From an uncultured Aquincola sp. (lineage in GTDB: Bacteria > Pseudomonadota > Gammaproteobacteria > Burkholderiales > Burkholderiaceae): a stretch of 30,020 nucleotides of DNA. This document shows, in pieces, positions 17,199-25,220 of the stretch (position 1 is the first letter of the stretch; every line of letters starts with the position of its first letter). A model generated the notes under the pieces. That model had not been told where the DNA came from. It searched no databases and was given only the letters and a program-made list of their open reading frames with translations. The stretch is taken from assembly GCA_937883885.1 (NCBI GenBank), contig CAKZXL010000426.1:1-30020 (forward strand), written 5' to 3'. Both the position numbers and the translations under genes were made by a program.

Positions 17199-19919
17199 AT
17201 GGCAGACATCAGCCGCGTTGCCGTCTTCGGCAAGCTCAACGCCCTTGCCTACAAGGCGGTGGAAGGCGCCACCGTGTTCTGCAAGCTGCGGGGCAACCCG
17301 ACGGTGGAGCTGGAACACTGGATCGCCCAGATCCTGCAGAACCCTGACTCAGACTGGCACCGCATCGTCAAGCACTACGGGCTCGATGCCTCAGTGCTGG
17401 CCAAGGACATCACCACCGCGCTGGACCGGCTGCCGCGCGGCGCCACTTCCATCAGCAACATCTCCGACACCATCGACACCGCGGTGGAGCGCGGCTGGGT
17501 GTATGGCTCCTTGATGTTCGGCGACAGCGCGGTGCGCACCGGCACCTTGCTGCTGGGCATGCTCAAGACCGGGCTGCTGCGCAATGCGCTCTATGCCATG
17601 TCGCGGCAGTTCGAGAAGATCAAGCCCGACGACCTGGCCGACCACCTGGTCCGCATCACCGAAGGCTCGCCCGAAGACGGCCAGGGCGCCACCGACGGCT
17701 CGGGCGTGGGCAGCGGCGCGCCGGGTGAAGCCTCGGGCGCCATCGCCCCGGCGGCCATGGGCAAGCAGGAGGCGCTGAAGAAGTTCACCACCGACCTCAC
17801 CGAGCAGGCCCGCAGCGGCAAGATGGACCCCATCGTCGGCCGCGATGACGAGATCCGCCAGGTGGTCGACATCCTGATGCGCCGCCGCCAGAACAACCCC
17901 ATCCTGGTGGGCGAGGCCGGCGTCGGCAAGACGGCGGTGGTCGAGGGCTTTGCCCAGCGCATCGCCCGCGGCGACGTGCCGCCGACGCTGAAGGACGTGA
18001 AGCTGCTGGCGCTGGACGTGGGCCTGCTGCAGGCCGGCGCCAGCATGAAGGGCGAGTTCGAGCAGCGCCTGCGATCGGTGATCGAGGAGGTGCAGGCCAG
18101 CACCCAGCCCATCATCCTGTTCGTCGACGAGACCCACACCCTGGTGGGCGCGGGCGGCCAGGCCGGCACCGGCGACGCGGCCAACCTGCTCAAGCCCGCG
18201 CTGGCCCGCGGCACGCTGCGCACCGTGGGCGCCACCACCTGGGCCGAGTACAAGAAGTACATCGAGAAGGACCCGGCGCTGACCCGCCGCTTCCAAAACG
18301 TGCAGGTGGACGAGCCCGACGAGAAGAAGGCCATCCTGATGATGCGCGGCGTGGCCAGCACCATGGAAAAGCACCACCAGGTGCAGATCCTGGACGAGGC
18401 GCTGGAAGCCGCCGTCAAGTTGAGCCACCGCTACATCCCGGCGCGCCAGCTGCCCGACAAGAGCGTGAGCCTGCTGGACACCGCCTGCGCCCGCGTGGCC
18501 GTGAGCCTGCATGCCACGCCGGCCGAGGTGGACGACAGCCGCAAGCGCATCGAGTCGCTGGAGACGGAGCTGCAGATCATCGGCCGCGAGAAGGCCATCG
18601 GCATCGAGGTGCGCGAACGCGAGACCGATGCCGCCGCCGCGCTGGCCGAAGAAAAGGCGCGGCTGGCGCAGCTGGAAGAACGCTGGGCCGGCGAGAAGAC
18701 CCTGGTCGACGAGCTGCTCAGCCTGCGCGCCCAGCTGCGCGGCGGCCCCGGCGGCACGCAGCCGGTGGAAGGCACCGGCAGCACGCTGGAAGCCCAGGCC
18801 GCGGCCGAGGCCCAGGCCGCCGCCGCGCCCGAGCGCGAAGCCGCGCTGGCCCGCCTGCGCGAAGTGCAGCAGCAGCTCACCGCACTGCAGGGCGAAAGCC
18901 CGCTGATCCTGCCGACGGTGGACTACCAGGCGGTGGCCGCGGTGGTGGGCGACTGGACCGGCATCCCGGTGGGCCGCATGCAGCGCAACGAGATCGAGAC
19001 GGTGCTCAAGCTGCCGCAGCTGCTGGCCCAGCGCGTGATCGGCCAGGACCATGCGATGGAGATGATCGCCAAGCGCATCCAGACCAGCCGCGCCGGCCTG
19101 GACAACCCCAGCAAGCCGATCGGCGTGTTCATGCTGGCCGGCACCTCGGGCGTGGGCAAGACCGAGACCGCGCTGGCGCTGGCCGAGGCGCTGTACGGCG
19201 GCGAGCAGAACCTCATCGTCATCAACATGAGCGAGTACCAGGAGGCGCACACCGTCTCGTCGCTCAAGGGTGCGCCCCCGGGCTACGTGGGCTATGGCGA
19301 AGGCGGCGTGCTGACCGAGGCGGTGCGCCGCAAGCCCTACAGCGTGGTGCTGCTGGACGAGGTGGAAAAGGCCCACCCCGACGTGCATGAGCTGTTCTTC
19401 CAGGTGTTCGACAAGGGCTTCATGGAAGACGGCGAAGGCCGCAGCATCGACTTCAAGAACACGCTGATCCTGTTGACCACCAATGCCGGCACCGACCTCA
19501 TCGCCAGCATGTGCAAGGACCCCGAGCTGATGCCCGACCCCGAGGGCATGGCCAAGGCGCTGCGCGAGCCGCTGCTCAAGATCTTTCCGCCGGCGCTGCT
19601 GGGCCGGCTGGTCACCATCCCCTACTACCCGCTGTCCGACGAGATGCTGGGCAGCATCGTGCGGCTGCAGCTGGGCCGCATCAAAAAGCGCGTGGAAGCC
19701 CGCTACAAGATCCCGTTCGAGGTGGGCGACGACGTGGTCAAGCTGGTGGTCAGCCGCTGCACCGAGAGCGAATCGGGCGGCCGCATGATCGACGCCATCC
19801 TGACCAACACCATGCTGCCCGACATCAGCCGCGAGTTCCTGACCCGCATGATGGAAGGCCAGCCGATCGAGCGGGTGACGGTGAGCGTGGTGGACGGCAA
19901 CTTCAGCTACGGGTTCTGA
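17199..19919 (+). CDS. clpV: TssH / ClpV, AAA+ ATPase that recycles the T6SS sheath
   Basis: 906 residues. ClpV is a cytoplasmic hexameric AAA+ unfoldase that disassembles contracted sheath. The N-domain (about 1-155) is followed by a Gly/Ala linker; AAA1 has Walker A GEAGVGKT at 238-245 and Walker B LFVDE at 307-311; a middle coiled-coil domain comes next; AAA2 has Walker A GTSGVGKT at 648-655 and Walker B LLDE at 718-721. Both ATP sites look intact. An Ala-rich, low-complexity stretch (about 510-550) expands the middle/linker region and makes it slightly longer than many ClpVs. AGAGAGG lies upstream of the ATG. Only one base separates its stop from the next gene. Confidence 0.97.
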   Translation: MADISRVAVFGKLNALAYKAVEGATVFCKLRGNPTVELEHWIAQILQNPDSDWHRIVKHYGLDASVLAKDITTALDRLPRGATSISNISDTIDTAVERGWVYGSLMFGDSAVRTGTLLLGMLKTGLLRNALYAMSRQFEKIKPDDLADHLVRITEGSPEDGQGATDGSGVGSGAPGEASGAIAPAAMGKQEALKKFTTDLTEQARSGKMDPIVGRDDEIRQVVDILMRRRQNNPILVGEAGVGKTAVVEGFAQRIARGDVPPTLKDVKLLALDVGLLQAGASMKGEFEQRLRSVIEEVQASTQPIILFVDETHTLVGAGGQAGTGDAANLLKPALARGTLRTVGATTWAEYKKYIEKDPALTRRFQNVQVDEPDEKKAILMMRGVASTMEKHHQVQILDEALEAAVKLSHRYIPARQLPDKSVSLLDTACARVAVSLHATPAEVDDSRKRIESLETELQIIGREKAIGIEVRERETDAAAALAEEKARLAQLEERWAGEKTLVDELLSLRAQLRGGPGGTQPVEGTGSTLEAQAAAEAQAAAAPEREAALARLREVQQQLTALQGESPLILPTVDYQAVAAVVGDWTGIPVGRMQRNEIETVLKLPQLLAQRVIGQDHAMEMIAKRIQTSRAGLDNPSKPIGVFMLAGTSGVGKTETALALAEALYGGEQNLIVINMSEYQEAHTVSSLKGAPPGYVGYGEGGVLTEAVRRKPYSVVLLDEVEKAHPDVHELFFQVFDKGFMEDGEGRSIDFKNTLILLTTNAGTDLIASMCKDPELMPDPEGMAKALREPLLKIFPPALLGRLVTIPYYPLSDEMLGSIVRLQLGRIKKRVEARYKIPFEVGDDVVKLVVSRCTESESGGRMIDAILTNTMLPDISREFLTRMMEGQPIERVTVSVVDGNFSYGF

Positions 19920-19920
19920 C

Positions 19921-20778
19921 ATGAGCTTCCAGCTCATCAAGTTCCAGGAAAAGGTGCGGGCCGCCAACGGCCACTACGAGTGGTTCCGTACCAGCTCGCT
20001 GCACAACCTGATGGCGCTGCTGCGCGACTACCCGGCGCGCACGCGGCCCGACCAGATCGCGGCCGAGATCGCCGGCATCCCCGACGACAAGAAGGACGTC
20101 AAATACAAGGCGGCCTTCGACTACCTGCGCGCCGAGATCCCGCTGAACAACATGGGCATCAGCCAGGGCGCCATCCTGAACGCCAAGCAGGCCATGCAGC
20201 ACGTCACGCCCAATGCGCTGCCGCCGCCGACCTTGCGGCCGGACGTGGTGCAGAAGGTGGACGCCAGCACGGCCGTCTCGGTGCAGCAAAAGGCCAGGGC
20301 CTTCGACAAGGCCAGCCGGATCAACCGCGTGCTCAGCGGCCATGGCTGCTGGGCGCAGATGGCCGACGGCACCTGGCCGAGGGTCGACCTGAAGAAGGGC
20401 CAGGAGATCCGCTTTTACTGCGACCACTTCGAGCCACTGGGCAACGACGTGGGCCAGCTGATCGACAACCACCAGGACGTGGCAGCGGTGGAAACCTGGG
20501 TGGGACCGCAGCGCATCTTCGACTACACGCTGCAGGAAAAGGGCACGCTGAAGTTGCTCAACCGCATGAAGGGCACCGGCGGCAAGCAGCTGGATGCACG
20601 CTTCATCACCGTCGATGCCGACACCCGGCTGAGCAGCTTCATCAACGATCCCGGCAACGCCACCGCGGTGTTCCATTGGGCGGCCTGCCGCGTGGTCTTC
20701 AACCGCTACGGCCAGATGTGGGACGACAACGCCGGCCGCTGGATGACCTACAACCACACCACGCACAGCTGGGCCTGA
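19921..20778 (+). CDS. Unrecognised T6SS-linked protein with SGHG...FYC signature
   Basis: 285 residues, no signal peptide or membrane segment. It begins one base after clpV, so it is in the operon. The N-terminal third is helical (ELHNLMALLRDYP-like, IPDDKKDVKYKAAFDYLRAEIPLNNMGIS). The central part reads RINRVLSGHGCW (133-144) and then QEIRFYCDHFEPLGND (161-176). A hydrophobic-strand SGHG followed about 25 residues later by a strand ending in Cys (H141, C167) resembles the His/Cys arrangement of caspase-like (clan CD) peptidases, but the spacing is short. It also recalls the putative adhesin Stv domain of polymorphic toxins. Both readings are inference. The C-terminus is aromatic (FHWAACRVVF 251-260; MWDDNAGRWMTYNHTTHSW). 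It is a candidate effector or accessory; I do not recognise the family with confidence. Confidence 0.8.
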   Translation: MSFQLIKFQEKVRAANGHYEWFRTSSLHNLMALLRDYPARTRPDQIAAEIAGIPDDKKDVKYKAAFDYLRAEIPLNNMGISQGAILNAKQAMQHVTPNALPPPTLRPDVVQKVDASTAVSVQQKARAFDKASRINRVLSGHGCWAQMADGTWPRVDLKKGQEIRFYCDHFEPLGNDVGQLIDNHQDVAAVETWVGPQRIFDYTLQEKGTLKLLNRMKGTGGKQLDARFITVDADTRLSSFINDPGNATAVFHWAACRVVFNRYGQMWDDNAGRWMTYNHTTHSWA

Positions 20779-20790
20779 AAGCCATACCGC

Positions 20791-21810
20791 ATGCCCTCTT
20801 CCAAACCCCTCAGCCGCGAAGAGTTCATCGCGCTGGCCGCGCTGGCGCAGGCGCGGCGGCAGGCCGTCACGGCCATGTTCAGCGGCACGCAGCTGAAGTT
20901 CGGCAACGCCTCGATGCTGTCCACCGCCAAAGGCCTGCTGGGCTCGGGCAAGAAGATCCGCAGCCAGGTGGGCAAGGCCGCCAAGGGCGGCACCACGGCG
21001 GCCAAGGGCCTGCCCTCGCTGCCCGGCATGAAGCAGGCGTTTGAGGAGTTCATGGCCGAATGCGCCGGGCTCGACGGCATCGACGACGTGATCGCCGCCA
21101 TCGGCAGCGAAGCGCTGGCCGATCTGGTGGGCGAGGTGACGCCGGTGCTGGGCGTGCTGGTCAGCAGCGGCAAGCTGGCCAAGGCCGCCAAGACGGTGGC
21201 CGAGGACGGCTACCACCTGTACAAGAGCAGCGACTACAAGAAGGGCTTCCTGCGCGGCGACCCCTATGCGGCCGCCGAAGCGGTGCAGGACATCATCCGC
21301 CGCGACCTGGCCAAGCACTCGGTGGACCTGGCCCGACAGAGCACCGCCACCGGCATGAAGATCGCGGGCCTGTTCGCCGATCTGGGCACCGCCACCACCG
21401 CCGGCATCGGCGCGGCCAATGCGCTGGCGGGCCTCGGCCTGCAGCTGGCCTCGCTGGGCATCGACGTGAAGGAACTGCGCGCCGGCAACAAGCGGCTGGC
21501 CACGCCCGAGACGCTGGACCTGACGGTGTTCAGCGACTGCCCGCTGCTGGGCTGCTACCTGATCACCTGCGCCGACACGTCCACCGTGGCCAACTTCTTC
21601 GTCGCCGACATCGGCCTGCCCGGCTGGATGGACAAGGTCGAGGCGATGAAGAAAAAACAGATGGACCCGATGCTCAAGATCGCGACCAAGGCCATCGAGT
21701 CCTCCCGCATGCAGCTCGAAGGCCTGTCCAGCGACAAGGGCACGCACAGCAAGAAGGGCTTTTTCGCCGGCATCAAGAGCAAGGCGATGAAGCGCATCGG
21801 CCTGACCTGA
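20791..21810 (+). CDS. Unrecognised Ala/Gly-rich T6SS-linked protein with two helical hydrophobic segments
   Basis: 339 residues, 12 bp after the previous gene. The N-terminal 75 residues are basic and Gly/Ala-rich (AKGLLGSGKKIRSQVGKAAK). Two long weakly hydrophobic segments (about 98-128 and 186-224, the second Gly/Ala-zipper-like) could insert into a membrane or pack as amphipathic helices. A Cys cluster C-x4-C-x4-C occurs at 250, 255 and 260 in FSDCPLLGCYLITCADTS. The C-terminal about 60 residues are Lys/Ser-rich and probably disordered. Nothing identifies an enzyme. The pairing with the upstream gene suggests effector plus partner, chaperone or immunity protein, but which role applies cannot be read from sequence. 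Confidence 0.78.
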   Translation: MPSSKPLSREEFIALAALAQARRQAVTAMFSGTQLKFGNASMLSTAKGLLGSGKKIRSQVGKAAKGGTTAAKGLPSLPGMKQAFEEFMAECAGLDGIDDVIAAIGSEALADLVGEVTPVLGVLVSSGKLAKAAKTVAEDGYHLYKSSDYKKGFLRGDPYAAAEAVQDIIRRDLAKHSVDLARQSTATGMKIAGLFADLGTATTAGIGAANALAGLGLQLASLGIDVKELRAGNKRLATPETLDLTVFSDCPLLGCYLITCADTSTVANFFVADIGLPGWMDKVEAMKKKQMDPMLKIATKAIESSRMQLEGLSSDKGTHSKKGFFAGIKSKAMKRIGLT

Positions 21811-21821
21811 GGACGCCCCCC

Positions 21822-23162
21822 ATGAACCCCGCCAGCGCCTCCCCACCCGCCGTCGAAGTCAGCTTCGACGAAGCCCTGCGCATGGCCATCGGGCTGCACC
21901 GGGAGGGGCGGCTCGAAGGAGCCGAGAAGCTGTACCGGCGGCTGCTGGCGCTGCAGCCGGACGAGGCCAATGCCACGCACTTCCTGGGCATGCTGCTGCA
22001 CCAGCGCGGCCGCCGGCTGGAAGCGCTGCCGCTGCTGCAACGCTCGGTGCAGCTCGATGGCGGCATGGCGGCCTGGCACAACAACCTGGGCAATGCACTG
22101 CTGGAAGCCGGCCGCGGCGAAGAGGCGGCGCAGGCCTATGAGCAATGCCGCCTGCTGGACCCCGACCACCTGGAGGTGCTGAACAACCTGGCCTGCATGC
22201 AGATGCGGCTGCAGCGCCTGCCCGAGGCCGAGGCCTGGCTGCGCCAGCTGCTGGCGCGCGACCCCGACCATGTGGACGCGCACCTCAACCTGGCCGCGGT
22301 GATGTCGCAGACCGGGCGCCTGGCCGAGTGCTTTGCGCTCTTCACCCGCGCGCTGGAACTGCAGCCGCAGGAAGGCCGCATCCGCCGCTTGCTGGGCATC
22401 GTGTATGCACAGGGCGGGCGGTTGCAGGAGGCGGCCGCGGTGTTCCGCGAATGGCTGGCCCTGGAGCCGGACAGCGTGCAGGCCCGCCATCACCTGGCCG
22501 CCGTCACCGGGCAGGATGTGCCCGCGCGGGCGCCCGACGCCTATGTGGCCGAGGTGTTCGACAACTTCGCCGGCAGCTTCGACGAGCGGCTGGCGGCGCT
22601 GGACTACTGCGCCCCAGCGCTGGTGGGCCAGGCGCTGGCGCAGCTGCTGGGCCCCGCGCCCGCCACACCGGCGCTGCAGCTGCTGGACGCCGGCTGCGGC
22701 ACCGGCCTGTGCGCGCAGCACCTGCGGCCCCATGCCGGCCAGCTGGTGGGCGTGGACCTGTCGGCCGGCATGCTGGAACAGGCGCAGCGCCGCGGCGGCT
22801 ACGACGCCTTGCACCAGGCCGAGCTGACCGCCTGGCTGGCCGACCACCCTGGCGCCTACGACGCGGTGGTGTCGGCCGACACGCTGTGCTATTTCGGCCA
22901 GCTCGATCCGGTGCTGGCCGCGGCCGCGCGCAGCCTGCGCCCCGGTGGCCTGCTGGTGTTCACCGTCGAGGCGCATGCCGACGAGGCCGCCGACCACCGG
23001 CTGCAGCACCATGGCCGCTACAGCCATTCGCAGCCCTACCTGGCGCGTGCAGTGGCCGCCGCCGGCCTGGCCGCGCCCCAGCTCGAACCGGTGATCCTGC
23101 GCCGCGAAGCAGGCCAGCCGGTGCATGGCTGGCTGGTCACCACCCGGAGACAAGATGCCTGA
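21822..23162 (+). CDS. TPR-repeat class I SAM-dependent methyltransferase (COG4976-like)
   Basis: 446 residues. About six TPR units fill residues 14-227 (for example AWHNNLGNALLEAGRGEEAAQAYEQCRLLDPD at 84-115, split here only by description). A typical linker DAYVAEVFDNFAGSFDERL (239-257) leads into a Rossmann methyltransferase domain. Motif I is LLDAGCGTG (287-295), the acidic strand-2 end is VGVDLS (309-314), the motif IV region is DAVVSADTL (347-355), and the post-motif is RPGGLLVFTVE. All the expected SAM-binding residues are present. The substrate is unknown: TPRs usually bind a protein partner. The gene lies between the unknown pair and vgrG and overlaps the vgrG start by 8 bp, which implies a role tied to VgrG or its cargo. 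Confidence 0.88.
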   Translation: MNPASASPPAVEVSFDEALRMAIGLHREGRLEGAEKLYRRLLALQPDEANATHFLGMLLHQRGRRLEALPLLQRSVQLDGGMAAWHNNLGNALLEAGRGEEAAQAYEQCRLLDPDHLEVLNNLACMQMRLQRLPEAEAWLRQLLARDPDHVDAHLNLAAVMSQTGRLAECFALFTRALELQPQEGRIRRLLGIVYAQGGRLQEAAAVFREWLALEPDSVQARHHLAAVTGQDVPARAPDAYVAEVFDNFAGSFDERLAALDYCAPALVGQALAQLLGPAPATPALQLLDAGCGTGLCAQHLRPHAGQLVGVDLSAGMLEQAQRRGGYDALHQAELTAWLADHPGAYDAVVSADTLCYFGQLDPVLAAAARSLRPGGLLVFTVEAHADEAADHRLQHHGRYSHSQPYLARAVAAAGLAAPQLEPVILRREAGQPVHGWLVTTRRQDA

Positions 23163-25206
23163 AGCCAGCGTGACCCCGCTGATGAGCCTGACCACCTCGC
23201 TGGGCGAGGACGCGCTGCATGTGCGCAGCCTGTCGGCCCATGAGGAAATGGGCCGGCCGTTCGAGTTCCAGGTCACCGCGCTGGCCGCCGACTTCGAGCT
23301 GGACATCGACAGCCTGGTCGGCAGCACGGCGCATGTCTCGCTGCAGCTGGCCGACAACCAGCTGCGGCATTTCCATGGCGTGGTGGCCGCCGCCGGCGTG
23401 GACGGCTATGCCGCCGGCGCCCTGACCGTGCGCCTGGTGCTGCGGCCCTGGCTGTGGCTGCTCACGCGCCGGGCCGATACCCGCATCTTCCAGAACAAGA
23501 ACGCGCAGGAGATCCTGAACGCGGTGTTCGGCCCCTACGTGCACGCGGTGCGCTTCAACGTCACGGGCAGCCTGCCCACCTACGAGTACTGCGTGCAGTA
23601 CCGCGAATCGGACTTCAACTTCGTCAGCCGGCTGATGGAGCAGGAAGGGCTGTACTACTTCTTCGAGCACACCGATGCGCAGCACACGATGGTCATCGTC
23701 GATGCGATGTCGGCCCACACGCCGTACGAAGGCAGCGGCACGGTGCTGTTCGCCGAGCAGGCCTACGGCGCGATGACCGACGAATACCTCAGCGAATGGC
23801 GCGGCAGCCTGGAAGTGCACACCGGCAAGGTCACGCTGGACGACTACAACTTCACCACGCCCGACACCTCGCTCAGCGCCAGCGTCACGGCCGATGGCAC
23901 CGGCGCCGACACCGCGCTGGAGCACTACGACCCGCCCGGCGACTACCAGGCCGCATCGGCCGGCAGCCGCTACGCCGGCCTGCGGCTGGACGAGCTGGGC
24001 GCTGCCGCGCGCCGCAAGATCGGCAGCGGCGGCGTGCGCACGCTGGCTGCGGGCCACCGCATCCACCTGAGCGGCCACCCCCGCAACGCCGAGAACGCGG
24101 AGTACGTGCTGCTGTCCACCCGCATCGACGCGGGCTACACCGACCAGCAATCGGGCCAGGGCGATCACTGGTTCCGCTGCAGCTTCACGGCGCTGGACGC
24201 GCAGACGGTGTACCGCCCCCCGCGCATCACGCCCAAGCCCACGGTGCCGGGGCCGCAGACGGCGGTGGTGGTGGGCCCTTCGGGCGAAGAGATCTACACC
24301 GACGAATACGGCCGTGTGAAGCTGCAGTTCCACTGGGACCGCCTGGGCCAGAACGACGAGAACAGCTCCTGCTGGGTGCGGGTGTCCAGCCCCAGCGCGG
24401 GCAAGGGCTTCGGCATGGTCGCGTTGCCGCGCATCGGGCAGGAAGTGGTGGTCAACTTCATCGAGGGCGACCCCGACCGGCCGCTGGTCACCGGCAGCGT
24501 CTACAACGCCACGCAGGTGGTGCCCTACGAGCTGCCCACCCACAAGACGGTGTCCACCTGGCGCAGCCAGTCCAGCAAGGAGGCCGAGCGCGCCAACTTC
24601 AACGAGCTGCGCTTCGAGGACAAGAAGGGCAGCGAGTACGTGTGGTTCCATGCCGAGAAGGACTACTACCAGCAGGTCAAGAACGACTCGGCGGTGTGGG
24701 TGGGCCGCGATGCCTTCCGCATCGTCGCCCGCGACCTGAAGGAAGACCTGCAGCGCGACGTCGAACGCAAGATGGCCCGCGACCTGAAGGAAAGCGTGGG
24801 CCGTGACCAGAGCCTGAAGATCACCGGCAAGAGTGCCAACGAGGTGGGCGGCGCCTACGGCCTCAAGGTCACCGGCGACCTGGTCCAGGAGTCCAGCGCG
24901 GTGGTGTCCATCAAGTCGGGCGCGGACATGGTGCAGAAGGTGGGCGCCAACCTGGGCGTGGAAGCCGCGGCCAACGTGCACATCAAGGGCGGTGCCAACG
25001 TCGTCATCGAGGCGGGGGCCACGCTCACGCTCAAGTGCGGCGGCTCGTCGGTGGTGCTCACCAGCGGCGATGTGTCCATCACCGGCGGCATGGTCAAGGT
25101 CAATTCGGGCGGCAGCCCGGGCGCCGGCAACGGCGCCTCGCCCAAGTCGCCCGAAGCGCCGGCCGAGCCCGCGGCGGTGGAAAAGCCGGCGGACCCGCTG
25201 CCGTGA
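23155..25206 (+). CDS. vgrG: VgrG (TssI), T6SS spike protein
   Basis: 683 residues from the ATG at 23155; GGAG six bases upstream supports this start although the frame is open further upstream. The gp27-like base (about 10-330) includes NAQEILNAVFG and YCVQYRESDFNFVSRLMEQEGLYYFFEH (described in part). The gp5 OB-fold region follows at about 375-455 (EEIYTDEYGRVKLQFHWDR, then GFGMVALPRIGQEVVVNFIEGDPDRP). A needle of short beta repeats comes next (about 540-645: KVTGDLV, VSIKSGADMVQKVGANLG, NVHIKGGANVVIEAGATLTLKCGG). The last about 35 residues are a Pro/Ala/Glu-rich tail with no enzymatic domain, so this VgrG is not an evolved, toxin-bearing type. It probably carries separately encoded cargo from the genes around it. 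Confidence 0.97.
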   Translation: MPEASVTPLMSLTTSLGEDALHVRSLSAHEEMGRPFEFQVTALAADFELDIDSLVGSTAHVSLQLADNQLRHFHGVVAAAGVDGYAAGALTVRLVLRPWLWLLTRRADTRIFQNKNAQEILNAVFGPYVHAVRFNVTGSLPTYEYCVQYRESDFNFVSRLMEQEGLYYFFEHTDAQHTMVIVDAMSAHTPYEGSGTVLFAEQAYGAMTDEYLSEWRGSLEVHTGKVTLDDYNFTTPDTSLSASVTADGTGADTALEHYDPPGDYQAASAGSRYAGLRLDELGAAARRKIGSGGVRTLAAGHRIHLSGHPRNAENAEYVLLSTRIDAGYTDQQSGQGDHWFRCSFTALDAQTVYRPPRITPKPTVPGPQTAVVVGPSGEEIYTDEYGRVKLQFHWDRLGQNDENSSCWVRVSSPSAGKGFGMVALPRIGQEVVVNFIEGDPDRPLVTGSVYNATQVVPYELPTHKTVSTWRSQSSKEAERANFNELRFEDKKGSEYVWFHAEKDYYQQVKNDSAVWVGRDAFRIVARDLKEDLQRDVERKMARDLKESVGRDQSLKITGKSANEVGGAYGLKVTGDLVQESSAVVSIKSGADMVQKVGANLGVEAAANVHIKGGANVVIEAGATLTLKCGGSSVVLTSGDVSITGGMVKVNSGGSPGAGNGASPKSPEAPAEPAAVEKPADPLP

Positions 25207-25220
25207 ACGGAGGCTGCTGA

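Noticed and set aside
17391..19967. An 858-codon open frame on the minus strand opposite clpV
   Set aside because: It is an antisense shadow of a gene with intact AAA+ motifs; the His/Gln/Leu-rich product has no domains. Similar long antisense frames at 10072-11820, 19903-21846, 23137-24981 and 28056-29792 were discarded for the same reason.
23155..25206. VgrG as an evolved spike with a toxin C-terminus
   Set aside because: The sequence after the beta needle is only about 35 Pro/Ala/Glu-rich residues, with no catalytic domain.
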